From Hyphomicrobiales bacterium (GTDB taxonomy: Bacteria; Pseudomonadota; Alphaproteobacteria; Rhizobiales; Rhizobiaceae), in NCBI GenBank assembly GCA_900469955.1, contig UBYX01000001.1, positions 60,708 to 124,707 on the forward strand: a stretch of DNA of 64,000 bases. Direction: 5' to 3'. A program made the position numbers and the translations under genes. Position 1 is the stretch's first letter; every line of letters begins with the position of its first letter. Under the pieces are notes generated by a model, which saw only the letters and a list, made by a program, of their open reading frames with translations, was not told the origin of the DNA and searched no databases. This document shows, one piece after another, positions 44,526-53,288 of this stretch.

Positions 44526-46475
44526 TCACGGCCTCTGCGGCTCCATCGGCGGCTCGACGTCAGACGGGGCCGCCGGCTCGTCGTGGGGTTTCACCGGATC
44601 GACTTTCGCCAGTTCGACGGGCGCAGAAGCCTGGGGCCCAGGCTCTTCGTCCGTCTCCTCCACAGGCTCGGTTCGGTAATGCACTTGATCGAGGCCGTCG
44701 AGCATTCCGAAGGCGATCTCCCGTTCGCCCATGATCGTCTTGTCGGCGCCGAGCTTTTCCAGATGCTCGATCTCGGCGTCGGAATGGGCGCGGCACAGGA
44801 TCAGCAGCGCGGGATTTACCTCGCGCGCCTGCATTACCACATTGCCGGCCTCGAAGGCGTTCGGGATCGCCACGACCAGGCTCTTTGCCGCTCCCAGATT
44901 GGAAAGCTCCAGCACCTTGGGCGAAGCCGCGTTGCCGACGATGACTTCGATCCCCTGCTTCAATAGCTCCTCTACCCGGTTTTCGGAGTCCTCGATCACC
45001 AGGAACGGGATGCCGGAGGATTTCAGGTTGGCGACGACGATGCTGCCTACCCGGCCGTAGCCCACCACCACCGCATGATCGGTGAGCCGGCTCACCGCCA
45101 CCTCGCCTTCCTCGCCCGCAGTGGTCAGCACCGGTTCGGTTTCCCTCGGCGTCGGGACCTCCTGGCCGGGCACGCCTTCGTCGCTGTGGGCGCCGGTGCG
45201 CGTGGCGATCGCGGCCTCTCCCTCGCCTTCCGGCGCGCGGATCAGCCGGGCCTCCAGCCGCGGGATCAGCTTGTCGCCGAGATAGAACATCGCCGGGTTG
45301 AGGATGATCGAAATGATCGCGCCGGCGAGGATCAGGTCGCGGCCCTCCTGCGGCAGCAGGTTCAACCCAACGCCGAGCTCGGCGAGGATGAAGGAGAACT
45401 CGCCGATCTGCGCCAGACTGGCCGAGATGGTCAACGCCGTCGGCACCGTCATGCGAAACGCGAGCACGATCAGGAAAGCTGCCACCGATTTGCCGATCAG
45501 GATGATGAAGACGGTCGCAAGCACCGGCAGCGGGTTCGCCAGGATGACGTTGGGATCGAAGAGCATGCCGACCGAGACGAAGAACAACACGGCGAAAGCG
45601 TCCCGCAGCGGCAGGCTCTCCTGCGCCGCGCGGTGCGATAGCTCGCTTTCCGAAAGGATCATGCCGGCGAAGAAGGCGCCGAGCGCCAGCGATACGCCAA
45701 AGAGTTTTGCCGCGCCGAAAGCGACCCCGAGCGCGATCGCTAGGACGCCGAGCCTAAAAAGTTCGCGCGAGCCGCTATGGGCGATGCGGTGCAATATCCA
45801 GGGAATGACGCGCCGGCCGATCACCAGCATGACCCCGAGAAAGGCCACGACCTTCAACAGCGTGATACCGATGATGCCGGCGATGCCGAGCTCGATGTCA
45901 AAAAGATTCGCAACGGCGATCGCCACCGGATCGGGATGTGCCGTCTCGCCGCCGATACTCGCGAGCGCCGGGATCAGCACCAGCGCCAGCACCATGGCGA
46001 GGTCCTCGACGATCAGCCAGCCCACCGCGATCTTGCCGCGCACGGTCTCCACAAGTCGCCGCTCCTGCAGCGCCTTGAGCAGCACGACGGTGGAAGCGAC
46101 CGACAGCGCCAGGCCAAAAACGAGACTGCCGCCGAGCGGCCAGCCCATCAGCCAACCCATGCCCCAGCCGAGCAGCGTCGCGAAGCCGATCTGGACGATT
46201 GCGCCGGGCACGGCGACGCCCCGGACGGACAGAAGATCCTTGAGCGAGAAATGCAGCCCGACGCCGAACATCAGGAGGATGACCCCGATCTCGGCAAGTT
46301 CCGGCGCAAGGCTCTGGTCCGCCACGTAGCCCGGGGTATGGGGGCCGACGAGGATGCCGGCGAAGAGATAGCCGACCAGCGGCGGCAGACGGAACCGGTT
46401 GGCGATGGCGCCGAATATGAACGCAAGCACGAGACCGCCGACGATGGTCGAAATCAATGGCGTATCGTGCGGCAT
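44526..46475 (-). CDS. ybaL: CPA2 cation:proton antiporter with RCK domain, KefB/YbaL type
   Basis: 649 residues. Twelve or so helices (about 5-400) form the antiporter core, with the CPA2 segments GYLFAGILVGPHTPG, WLIVEDLAMVLALVL and LGAFFAGMILSESELSHR. A TrkA-N/RCK domain follows the linker (HAVVVGYGRVGSIVVANL, about 510-527), so NAD or nucleotide probably gates it. The C-terminal 50 residues are acidic and Pro-rich. The ATG at 46475 has GAGGGAGG upstream. It is divergent from a small HTH gene. The match to E. coli YbaL is by architecture. Confidence 0.9.
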   Translation of the reverse strand: MPHDTPLISTIVGGLVLAFIFGAIANRFRLPPLVGYLFAGILVGPHTPGYVADQSLAPELAEIGVILLMFGVGLHFSLKDLLSVRGVAVPGAIVQIGFATLLGWGMGWLMGWPLGGSLVFGLALSVASTVVLLKALQERRLVETVRGKIAVGWLIVEDLAMVLALVLIPALASIGGETAHPDPVAIAVANLFDIELGIAGIIGITLLKVVAFLGVMLVIGRRVIPWILHRIAHSGSRELFRLGVLAIALGVAFGAAKLFGVSLALGAFFAGMILSESELSHRAAQESLPLRDAFAVLFFVSVGMLFDPNVILANPLPVLATVFIILIGKSVAAFLIVLAFRMTVPTALTISASLAQIGEFSFILAELGVGLNLLPQEGRDLILAGAIISIILNPAMFYLGDKLIPRLEARLIRAPEGEGEAAIATRTGAHSDEGVPGQEVPTPRETEPVLTTAGEEGEVAVSRLTDHAVVVGYGRVGSIVVANLKSSGIPFLVIEDSENRVEELLKQGIEVIVGNAASPKVLELSNLGAAKSLVVAIPNAFEAGNVVMQAREVNPALLILCRAHSDAEIEHLEKLGADKTIMGEREIAFGMLDGLDQVHYRTEPVEETDEEPGPQASAPVELAKVDPVKPHDEPAAPSDVEPPMEPQRP

Positions 46476-46509
46476 CCGCGCCTCCCTCTGGAAATCCTTT
46501 AAAAAATGT

Positions 46510-46537
46510 GCCATATATGGCTTATATTGACCAATAT
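46510..46537. promoter_or_regulatory. Two adjacent palindromes upstream of the small HTH gene
   Basis: GCCATATATGGC (46510-46521) is a perfect 12-base palindrome. Two bases further ATATTG-AC-CAATAT (46524-46537) is another. CCATATATGG and CCAATATGG also form an imperfect direct repeat 20 bases apart. They fill the 77-base gap between the divergent antiporter and HTH genes, so the HTH protein may bind here. Confidence 0.6.
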
Positions 46538-46552
46538 GGGTAACTTTAGCAG

Positions 46553-46825
46553 ATGGGTCAAGCCGCAAGACAGATGATTTTGACACCGGCTTTGTGCCGG
46601 GCGGCACGCGGCCTCCTCGATTGGACGCAGAGCGACCTTGCGGAGCGTTCGGACGTTTCGCGCAGCACTATACGCGACTACGAAGGCAGCCGCCACGACG
46701 TTCACCGCGCGACGGCCGCCCAGATCCGCCGCGCCTTCGAAGACGGCGGCGTCGTTTTCATGGAAGTTGAGGGCTGCGGCATGGGTGTCTGCCAGAAAAG
46801 CAGCCCTACGCCGCCGATTGCCTGA
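46553..46825 (+). CDS. Small XRE-type helix-turn-helix protein
   Basis: 90 residues or 83 if it begins at the second ATG (46574), where the family usually starts (MILTPALCRAARGLLDWTQ). The HTH is DLAERSDVSRSTIRDYEGS (about 28-46), followed by a short helical segment RATAAQIRRAFEDGGVVFME. The Cys-rich tail GCGMGVCQK is unusual. Neither start has a good ribosome binding site. Probably an autoregulator acting at the palindromes just upstream. Confidence 0.75.
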   Translation: MGQAARQMILTPALCRAARGLLDWTQSDLAERSDVSRSTIRDYEGSRHDVHRATAAQIRRAFEDGGVVFMEVEGCGMGVCQKSSPTPPIA

Positions 46826-46949
46826 AACGACAGACTTCCAGACCGTCAATTTGCCCTCGCCGGCGAACCCATCGCTTTCTGCAGGATCCGCCTTTTCCCG
46901 ATGCCCGCTTTGCTCTAATCCTCTGGACAGAAAATGCAGGAGGCAAAGC

Positions 46950-47822
46950 ATGGCGAAGGTGGCATTCATCGGTCTCGGAGTGATGGGTTTTCCGATGGCG
47001 GGGCATCTGAAAGAAAAGGGTGGCCATGATGTCACCGTCTACAACCGTACCGCTTCGAAGGCGACCGACTGGACCGGGAAATACGGCGGCAAGACCGGCT
47101 CCACCCCGGCGGAGGCTGCCAGGGACGCTGATTTCGTCTTCACCTGCGTCGGCAATGACGACGATCTCCGCTCGGTGACATTGGGCGATACCGGCGTGCT
47201 CGCCGGCATGAAGTCGGGCGCCATCCTGATCGACAACACCACCGCCAGCGCCGAGGTCGCCCGTGAACTTGAAGCAGCCGCGACGGCGAAAGGCATCGGC
47301 TTCATCGACGCGCCCGTCTCCGGCGGCCAGGCGGGCGCCGAAAACGGCGTACTGACTGTCATGTGCGGCGGCGAGCAGGCAATCTTCGACAAGGCAAAGC
47401 CCGTCATCGAGGCCTATGCCCGTATGGTCGGTCTGATGGGCCCCGTCGGCAGCGGCCAGCTCACCAAGATGATGAACCAGATCTGCATCGCCGGCCTCGT
47501 GCAGGGGCTTGCCGAGGCCATCCATTTTGGCAAACAGGCGGGCCTAGACATCGAGAAGGTCATCGAAGTCATCTCCAAGGGGGCTGCAGGCTCCTGGCAG
47601 ATGGAAAACCGCTACAAGACGATGAACGCCGGCAAGTATGACTTCGGCTTTGCCGTCGACTGGATGCGGAAGGATCTCGATATCGTGCTGACCGAAGCCC
47701 GCCGCAACGGCGCGAAGCTCCCGGTGACGGCGCTTGTCGACCAGTTCTACGGCGATGTCCAGGCGATCGGCGGCAACCGCTGGGATACGTCCTCGCTGCT
47801 GGCCCGTCTCGACAAGAAATGA
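46950..47822 (+). CDS. 3-hydroxyisobutyrate dehydrogenase-family oxidoreductase
   Basis: 290 residues. The N-terminal dinucleotide motif is FIGLGVMGFPMAGHL (6-20), the substrate-site FIDAPVSGGQAGAENG is near 116-131, and the catalytic Lys lies in GSGQLTKMMNQ (Lys near 174). The family includes tartronate semialdehyde reductases and 3-hydroxyisobutyrate dehydrogenases; the exact substrate is open. The ATG at 46950 has GCAGGAGGC upstream. Confidence 0.92.
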   Translation: MAKVAFIGLGVMGFPMAGHLKEKGGHDVTVYNRTASKATDWTGKYGGKTGSTPAEAARDADFVFTCVGNDDDLRSVTLGDTGVLAGMKSGAILIDNTTASAEVARELEAAATAKGIGFIDAPVSGGQAGAENGVLTVMCGGEQAIFDKAKPVIEAYARMVGLMGPVGSGQLTKMMNQICIAGLVQGLAEAIHFGKQAGLDIEKVIEVISKGAAGSWQMENRYKTMNAGKYDFGFAVDWMRKDLDIVLTEARRNGAKLPVTALVDQFYGDVQAIGGNRWDTSSLLARLDKK

Positions 47823-47832
47823 GCGTCTTCCG

Positions 47833-48522
47833 GTGATCGGCCCCTCCTCCGGCGTCGCAGACATCGTCGCGCATCTTCAGACGCTGCGATCGGAGGAGAA
47901 CCTTGCGGGCATGGCTCGCTTCGGCATCGCCACCGACAGGGCGATCGGCATTTCCAATCCGGAGATGCAGAAGATCGCCCGCCTCGTCAAACGCGATCAC
48001 GGTCGGGCGCTCGAACTCTGGCGCACCGGCATTCGCGAGGCGCGCATGCTGGCGATTTACACGGCGGAACCCGCCTCGCTGACCTTGGCCGAGGTGCGGG
48101 CCTGGGCGGACGATCTGGCGTCCTGGGAAATCGTCGACGCGGTCGCCGACATCCTGACCGAGACGGCGTTCTGGCGGGATCTGATTGAAGAGTTCGCAAA
48201 AGACGAACGCGAATTCGTGCGCCGCGCCGCGTTTGCGATGATTGCCGGCGCGGCCGTCCACAACAAACAGGAACCGGACGCGACGTTCATCAGCTATCTG
48301 CCTCTGATCGAGCGACATGCCGAAGATCCGCGCAATTTCGTCAGGAAAGCGGCCAACTGGGCGCTGCGCAATATCGGCAAGCGCAGCCGCACCTGCCACG
48401 CGCCGGCCCTGGCACTCGCCGAAAAACTTGCCGCCTCGACCGACAAAACCGCCCGCTGGATCGGCAAGGATGCGGTCAGGGAATTGAACGGCGAGAAAGT
48501 GCTGAAGCGGCTGAAGGGTTAG
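47833..48522 (+). CDS. AlkD-like DNA alkylation repair protein
   Basis: 229 residues of HEAT-like helical repeats. The segment ADDLASWEIVDAVADIL corresponds to the AlkD WDxVD strip that contacts the damaged duplex, and FVRKAANWALRNIGKRS to the later repeat. AlkD-type glycosylases remove N3 and N7 alkyl purines without flipping the base. The family needs the leading helix VADIVAHLQTLRSEENLAGMARFGI, so I take GTG at 47833 rather than the later ATG. It begins ten bases after the dehydrogenase stop. Confidence 0.85.
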   Translation: MIGPSSGVADIVAHLQTLRSEENLAGMARFGIATDRAIGISNPEMQKIARLVKRDHGRALELWRTGIREARMLAIYTAEPASLTLAEVRAWADDLASWEIVDAVADILTETAFWRDLIEEFAKDEREFVRRAAFAMIAGAAVHNKQEPDATFISYLPLIERHAEDPRNFVRKAANWALRNIGKRSRTCHAPALALAEKLAASTDKTARWIGKDAVRELNGEKVLKRLKG

Positions 48523-49289
48523 CCGCACTTCCAGACGCGATATTGCCGCGGCGTCATTCCGGTAAACGCACGGAACGCCTTGATGAAGGAACTTGTGCTT
48601 TCAAAACCGCAGGCAAGTCCGACCTCCGTGACGGCATTTCGGCGTGAAAGCAACAGCTCCTTTCCCTTCACCATCCGCGCCCGATGCCGAAAATCCCGGA
48701 AACTCATGCCGAGCTCGGCCTCGAAACGCCGCGCGAGCGTCCGTTCGGACAGACGCGCAGCCTCTGCGATGGTGGAGAAATCCGTATCGCTCTCCAAGTT
48801 CTCGAGCAGCCGGTCGACCGCAACGGCCATCGCAGCCGATTGCGGTTTTGGCAGCCACGTTTCGTCCTCGTCCGCGGAAAGTTCCAGGGCAATAGAAGCA
48901 AGAGCCCTGAAAAACGTGTCCGCCATCGGATCTTCCGCAGGCCGCCCCGCGCCCCAGCGCATGACATGCAAGATCATATGTCACGCGAGTTCGGAAAGAC
49001 CGAACACCCTGCAGCGCTGCAGAGGCTCGGCGAATTCGCCAGTTGCGAAAAGAACAGAGGAAGCGGTCGCCGGCCCCTTGCTTCGCACCCTGATCAGCGT
49101 TCCCCGGGCGAGCAGCGCCGCGCGTTGCGGCGGCAGAACCCACCGACAGTCAGCGACATCCAGCACAAAGGCTCCCGAGGAGGCGTAGAGGAGGTAATCG
49201 GCGTCGAAAGCCCGCTCGATCTCGAAGGGCTCGTCGAACACCCGATGATAGGCATGAGAAATTATCGCCATCGTTGCCGGTTCGTTCAA
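48519..49289 (-). pseudogene. AraC-family regulator interrupted by an in-frame stop
   Basis: The N-terminal half (cupin-like sensor, 102 residues) ends at TGA (48983-48981). The C-terminal half continues in the same frame from ATG 48977 and carries the two AraC HTH elements (TIAEAARLSERTLARRFEAELG and AVTEVGLACGFESTSSFIKAFRAFTGM). Read through, the two give a normal 256-residue regulator, so a single C-to-T change in a CGA Arg codon would explain it. Reinitiation at 48977 could still make a free DNA-binding half. The start overlaps the SnoaL gene stop by four bases. Confidence 0.85.
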
Positions 49290-49702
49290 GCGGCCTTTTG
49301 TTCTCGCATCTGCTTTAGCAGTTCGGCGGTGTCCAGCAAGGCAGAATGCCGCACGATCTTGTTCTCCAAAAAGACGAGGGTGCGATAGGCCCGAACAGCA
49401 ATGGCGTTTCCGATGGGTGCAATCCCCCTGAACTCCGCCTGGTGCGTTCCGCGCAGCGTCAGTTCGCAGACGACGCTATCATCGTCCGCCGTCATCCGCT
49501 CGATCGTCCATACCGCATCCGGCATGATCTGCTTCAGCTTCACGACCATGCCGCAATGCCCCGCGGCATTTGCGGGCTCATAGTTGAATTCTTCATAGTC
49601 CGGAGCAAAGAACTCGCCAAACCGCTCGATCCGGCCCTGGTTCCAGATTTCCTCGATGTATCGGCCGGCGATCGTCTTGTGCGCATCTGCTTGGTTATGC
49701 AT
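49286..49702 (-). CDS. SnoaL-like polyketide cyclase/NTF2-fold protein
   Basis: 138 residues forming an NTF2-like cone fold. IAGRYIEEIWNQGRIERFGEFFAPDYEEFNY and the later MTADDDSVVCELTLRGTHQAEFRGI match SnoaL-like ester cyclase families, most of unknown substrate. Translationally coupled to the interrupted AraC gene. Its ribosome binding site GGAG lies in an inverted repeat (49704-49732). Confidence 0.85.
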   Translation of the reverse strand: MHNQADAHKTIAGRYIEEIWNQGRIERFGEFFAPDYEEFNYEPANAAGHCGMVVKLKQIMPDAVWTIERMTADDDSVVCELTLRGTHQAEFRGIAPIGNAIAVRAYRTLVFLENKIVRHSALLDTAELLKQMREQKAA

Positions 49703-49703
49703 G

Positions 49704-49732
49704 TCTGGGCTCCATCAACAATGGAGTCCAGA
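49704..49732 (-). promoter_or_regulatory. Inverted repeat covering the ribosome binding site of the SnoaL-like gene
   Basis: TCTGGACTCCAT and ATGGAGCCCAGA pair on the minus strand with one G-U step, around the loop TGTTG. The GGAG of the 3' arm is the Shine-Dalgarno sequence, seven bases before the ATG. The core GACTCC-N9-GGAGCC matches that upstream of the YeeE gene (GACTCC-N9-GGAGTC). It may be an operator or a closed translation-initiation hairpin. Confidence 0.6.
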
Positions 49733-49802
49733 TAACCTGAAGCGGGCCGGACGAACTCCGCCCATTCTGCCAGAAAATGGTTCCGTTCTGCCGATCGGCG
49801 GT

Positions 49803-50291
49803 TTATTCCTCGCCCGATTTCTGGTTGTCGAGCATCATGTAGTCGAGCGGCAGTTCGGTCGTGTATTTGATCTGCTCCATGGCGAAGACCGAGGAGACGT
49901 CACGGATTTCGATCTTGGCGATCAGCCGCTTGTAGAAGGCGTCATAAGCGCCGATATCCGGCACCACGACACGCAGAAGATAGTCGACATCGCCGCTCAT
50001 GCGATAGAATTCCACAACTTCCGGGAAATCCACGACCACTTCGGAAAAACGCTTCAGCCACTCGATTGAATGGCTGGCGGTACGAATCGAAACGAAGACG
50101 GTGACCTTGGTATTGACCTTGACGGGATCGAGCAGCGCCACGCGGCGGCGAATGACGCCGTCTTCTTCCATCTTCTGGATGCGCCGCCAGCAGGGCGTCG
50201 TTGAAAGCCCTACCTTCTTCGCAAGATCTGCGACGGCCAGAGTTGAATCTTCCTGCAGAATGCGCAGTATCTTGCGGTCGAGGCGGTCCAT
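49803..50291 (-). CDS. Lrp/AsnC-family transcriptional regulator
   Basis: 162 residues. The HTH is VADLAKKVGLSTTPCWRRIQKMEEDGVI (about 20-47), followed by the RAM effector domain with the typical GDVDYLLRVVVPDIGAYDAFYKRLI. Members sense amino acids and act as octamers. No target is evident in the neighbourhood; the gene stands between opposing or unrelated units. The start is at 50291 after AAAGGGAACTGA. Confidence 0.93.
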   Translation of the reverse strand: MDRLDRKILRILQEDSTLAVADLAKKVGLSTTPCWRRIQKMEEDGVIRRRVALLDPVKVNTKVTVFVSIRTASHSIEWLKRFSEVVVDFPEVVEFYRMSGDVDYLLRVVVPDIGAYDAFYKRLIAKIEIRDVSSVFAMEQIKYTTELPLDYMMLDNQKSGEE

Positions 50292-50356
50292 TCAGTTCCC
50301 TTTCGAAATCATTTTTCGTTATACACGTAAATCATAGCAGTTAACCGAATTTTGTT

Positions 50357-50992
50357 TCAACGGATGAGGCTATCCACATTCTGTCGCAGGACAGGCAGTA
50401 TCTCAGTCTCGAACCAGGGATTTTTCCTCAACCACCCGGTATTGCGCCAGCTCGGATGAGGCAGCGGCAGGATGCGCGGCCCCTCATTGGCGAAAAAATA
50501 CTCGCGCCAGTTCTCAACCGTTTCCGTCATCCCCTTCTTGCGGCGCGCGCCGAGATGCCACGCTTGGGCATAACCGCCGACGGCCAGAACCAGCTCGATC
50601 TGCGGCATTGCCGATATCACCCGGTTGCGCCAGAGCGGCGCGCATTCCCGCCTCGGCGGCAGGTCGCTTCCCTTTGCGTCGTAACCCGGAAAGCAGAACC
50701 CCATCGGCACGATCGCAAAGCAGTCAGGATCATAGAACTCTTCCCGGCTCACCGCCATCCAGTCTCGCAGGCGGTTTCCGGAGGCATCGTTGAAGGGCAG
50801 ACCGCTTTCATGGACGCGCAGGCCCGGCGCCTGTCCGGCGATCAGGATGCGGGCCGTCCGCGACAGCACGGCAACGGGCCGCGGCTCGTGGGCCAGGCGG
50901 TCGCCCTCTCCCCGCGCGGGCGTATCCCGACAGATGCGACAGAGGGATATCGCCCGCCGCAGCGCCTCGATCTCCGCCTCAAGATTGACCAT
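50357..50992 (-). CDS. Uracil-DNA glycosylase superfamily protein
   Basis: About 211 residues. Cys residues near the start (CRICRD) and the motif A-like LIAGQAPGLRVHESG with the later motif LPLPHPSWRN match the UDG superfamily, though the group (family 4-like or uncharacterised) is unclear. The catalytic acid residue of family 1 is absent, and the Cys do not form a clear cluster set. I chose ATG 50992; ATG 51001 is possible. It overlaps the SNase-like gene by 14 bases. Confidence 0.8.
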   Translation of the reverse strand: MVNLEAEIEALRRAISLCRICRDTPARGEGDRLAHEPRPVAVLSRTARILIAGQAPGLRVHESGLPFNDASGNRLRDWMAVSREEFYDPDCFAIVPMGFCFPGYDAKGSDLPPRRECAPLWRNRVISAMPQIELVLAVGGYAQAWHLGARRKKGMTETVENWREYFFANEGPRILPLPHPSWRNTGWLRKNPWFETEILPVLRQNVDSLIR

Positions 50993-51569
50993 GCACGTCA
51001 TTCCCGTTCCAACCGATCAGTCTTCCGAACCAATCCAGAATCACCTCCAGGAAGCCTGAACCATCCATCATGCCCCGGCTGGCGCGCCAATCGCGCGGGT
51101 CTTCGAAGCGACCGGCCCAGAGCCGAAGCCGCTCGCGGCGCGCCGTGTTCTGCTCCTGCAGGTAGAGCCCATAGGCGATCGCAAGGCCTTCGCGAACCAT
51201 CGTGCCGTTGACATTCACCGCGCCCACATGACAGCGGACCAGAAGCCGGTCGTAGCGGTCGCGCTCGTGCCCCTGACACTCGGTTTCGCCCGGCGATACC
51301 AAACGCGCCAGATGCCGTTTTGCCTCCGCGCCACAGGCCCATCTCCGTCCGCCGCCGTCTTCGCAGATCTGGTCGAGTTCCGGCGCATCGATCCCCTCCA
51401 GCCGCAGCCTCTCGCCGCCTGACGAAAGCGTATCTCCGTCGACGGCATGAAAGGGTCCGCGTATTACGTCGTCGGACGCCTCGTTCAATTTGGCGACGAT
51501 AAGCATCAGAAGGGCGAGCATGGCAACCAGCACCACGCCATCCCTGAAAGTCATGAACCTCATCGCCAC
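50979..51569 (-). CDS. SNase-like (thermonuclease) domain protein
   Basis: 196 residues. One N-terminal membrane helix (about 10-27) is followed by a staphylococcal nuclease OB fold, with AVDGDTLSSGGERLRLEGIDAPEL (43-66) supplying the Asp/Arg site, and later YDRLLVRC and VNGTMVREGLAIAYG, which carry the second Arg. Probably a membrane-bound or exported nuclease. Start uncertain: GTG 51569 with AAGG upstream, or ATGs at 51563 or 51554. Confidence 0.85.
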   Translation of the reverse strand: MAMRFMTFRDGVVLVAMLALLMLIVAKLNEASDDVIRGPFHAVDGDTLSSGGERLRLEGIDAPELDQICEDGGGRRWACGAEAKRHLARLVSPGETECQGHERDRYDRLLVRCHVGAVNVNGTMVREGLAIAYGLYLQEQNTARRERLRLWAGRFEDPRDWRASRGMMDGSGFLEVILDWFGRLIGWNGNDVHGQS

Positions 51570-51690
51570 AATCGCGCCTTATTGGAAAACGGAAGCTTCA
51601 GAGAAATGGCAAACAAAACCTTTCCCGGCAGGACTCTCTTAAGGTTTTGACCCTAGTCTCTCAACCACCCGGGTAAGCAGTTCAGTGGTC

Positions 51691-53226
51691 ATGAGTAACG
51701 GCGTCAGCACTTCGACCGACAAGATCATCGTGGATCGATCGCGCAGCCACCGCAACAAGGCTGTCTCCAAAGCCGTTCGCGCTACCCGTGAGCGACTGCA
51801 ATCCAGTTCCAAGGGCAATCAGGTCTTCGACCGCGACATGCTGGCCATGCACGCGAGCGCCGTGCTGCAGAGCGCGTCGATCATGCCGCTCTTCGTCGTG
51901 CTGGTGACGGCGATCGGCATCTATATCAATCCGAGCGCCAATCTGCTCGGCTGGGCGCTGCTGATGCTCAGCCTGCACGCCATCAACGTGCTCCTGGCGC
52001 GGCGTGCGAGCCGCAAGGAAATCGCCGCGATCGAGACGCGGAAATGGCGTAGCAGACTGCTTGCCGCACAGGTGCTGCTCGGCTGCGGTTGGGCGCTCTT
52101 CGCGCTCCAGGACTGCAGCGCCTGCTCCGGCGACGGCTACTATTTCTACAAGGGCGCGGTTCTGCTCTTTGCAATCTCCATCATGGCGATGAGCACCTTC
52201 ATGCTGCGGCTCGGAGTGCTTTGCGGCTTCCTGCCGGCGGTGGCCGTATTGCTGGCGATGTCGTTTTTCTCGCGGCAGGTGCTCGATATCGGCATGACCG
52301 CGATGTGCGCCATCGCCGTCGTCTTCTTCCATTATATCGCCGACCGGCTTTATCGCTCGAATCTCACCCTGATGTCCTACCAATCGGAAAAGGACGATCT
52401 GATCGCGGAGCTGGAAATGGCGAAATCCATGTCGGACGAGGCCCGCCGCCGCGCCGAGGAAGCCAATCTGGCGAAATCGCGCTTTCTCGCCTCCATGTCC
52501 CATGAACTGCGCACGCCGCTGAACGCCATCCTCGGCTTTTCCGAAGTGATGAGTTCGGAAGTCCTCGGCCCGCTCGCCAATCCCACCTATCGGGAATATG
52601 CCTCGGATATCCACCGTTCCGGACACCACCTGCTGAACCTCATCAACGAAATCCTCGACCTGTCGCGCATCGAAGCGGGCCGCTACGATCTCAGCGAAGA
52701 AGCGCTCTCGCTTCTCGAAATCGCCGAGGATTGCATCGGCATGGTCCAGTTGCGGGCCCGGGCCAAGAACATCTCGATCCGCGAGCAGTTCGAGCCGGAT
52801 CTGCCGCAGGTATGGGCCGACGAAAAGGCCATGCGGCAGGTATTGCTGAACCTCTTGTCGAATGCGGTGAAGTTCACGCCCCAGGGCGGGGAGGTCATGG
52901 TCAAAGTCGGATGGACGGCCGGCGGCGGCCAGTATGTGGCCATAAAGGACAACGGCCCCGGCATTCCGGACGAGGAAATCCCCGTCGTCCTCTCGGCCTT
53001 CGGTCAGGGGTCCATCGCCATCAAGAGCGCCGAACAGGGCACCGGCCTCGGCCTGCCGATCGTACAGGCGATCCTTGCCAAGCACGACGGCCAGTTCATC
53101 CTGCGCTCGAAGCTGCGCGAGGGCACCGAGGCAATCGCCATCCTGCCCGCGACCCGCGTGCTGCAGAGCGTGCCCGCCGTTGCCGATGCACCAGCCATCG
53201 AACGCCGCCGCAAGAGCTTTGCGTAG
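51691..53226 (+). CDS. Sensor histidine kinase, DivJ/PleC/PdhS-like
   Basis: 511 residues. Six membrane helices (about 60-215) precede a coiled coil and the kinase core. The H-box is FLASMSHELRTPLNAILGFSEVM, with the phosphoacceptor His near 270, followed by the DIHRSGHHLLNLINEILDLSRIEAG half, and the ATPase motifs NLLSNAVKFTP, DNGPGIPDEE and GTGLGLPI. This H-box subtype is that of DivJ/PleC/PdhS kinases of the cell-cycle network, but no response regulator is adjacent. ATG 51691 chosen over GTG 51685. Confidence 0.92.
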   Translation: MSNGVSTSTDKIIVDRSRSHRNKAVSKAVRATRERLQSSSKGNQVFDRDMLAMHASAVLQSASIMPLFVVLVTAIGIYINPSANLLGWALLMLSLHAINVLLARRASRKEIAAIETRKWRSRLLAAQVLLGCGWALFALQDCSACSGDGYYFYKGAVLLFAISIMAMSTFMLRLGVLCGFLPAVAVLLAMSFFSRQVLDIGMTAMCAIAVVFFHYIADRLYRSNLTLMSYQSEKDDLIAELEMAKSMSDEARRRAEEANLAKSRFLASMSHELRTPLNAILGFSEVMSSEVLGPLANPTYREYASDIHRSGHHLLNLINEILDLSRIEAGRYDLSEEALSLLEIAEDCIGMVQLRARAKNISIREQFEPDLPQVWADEKAMRQVLLNLLSNAVKFTPQGGEVMVKVGWTAGGGQYVAIKDNGPGIPDEEIPVVLSAFGQGSIAIKSAEQGTGLGLPIVQAILAKHDGQFILRSKLREGTEAIAILPATRVLQSVPAVADAPAIERRRKSFA

Positions 53227-53288
53227 GCTTCACAGGCACCGTCACGCCGCGCGAGATCCCGATTCCATGCCGATCATAGCTGATGCGT

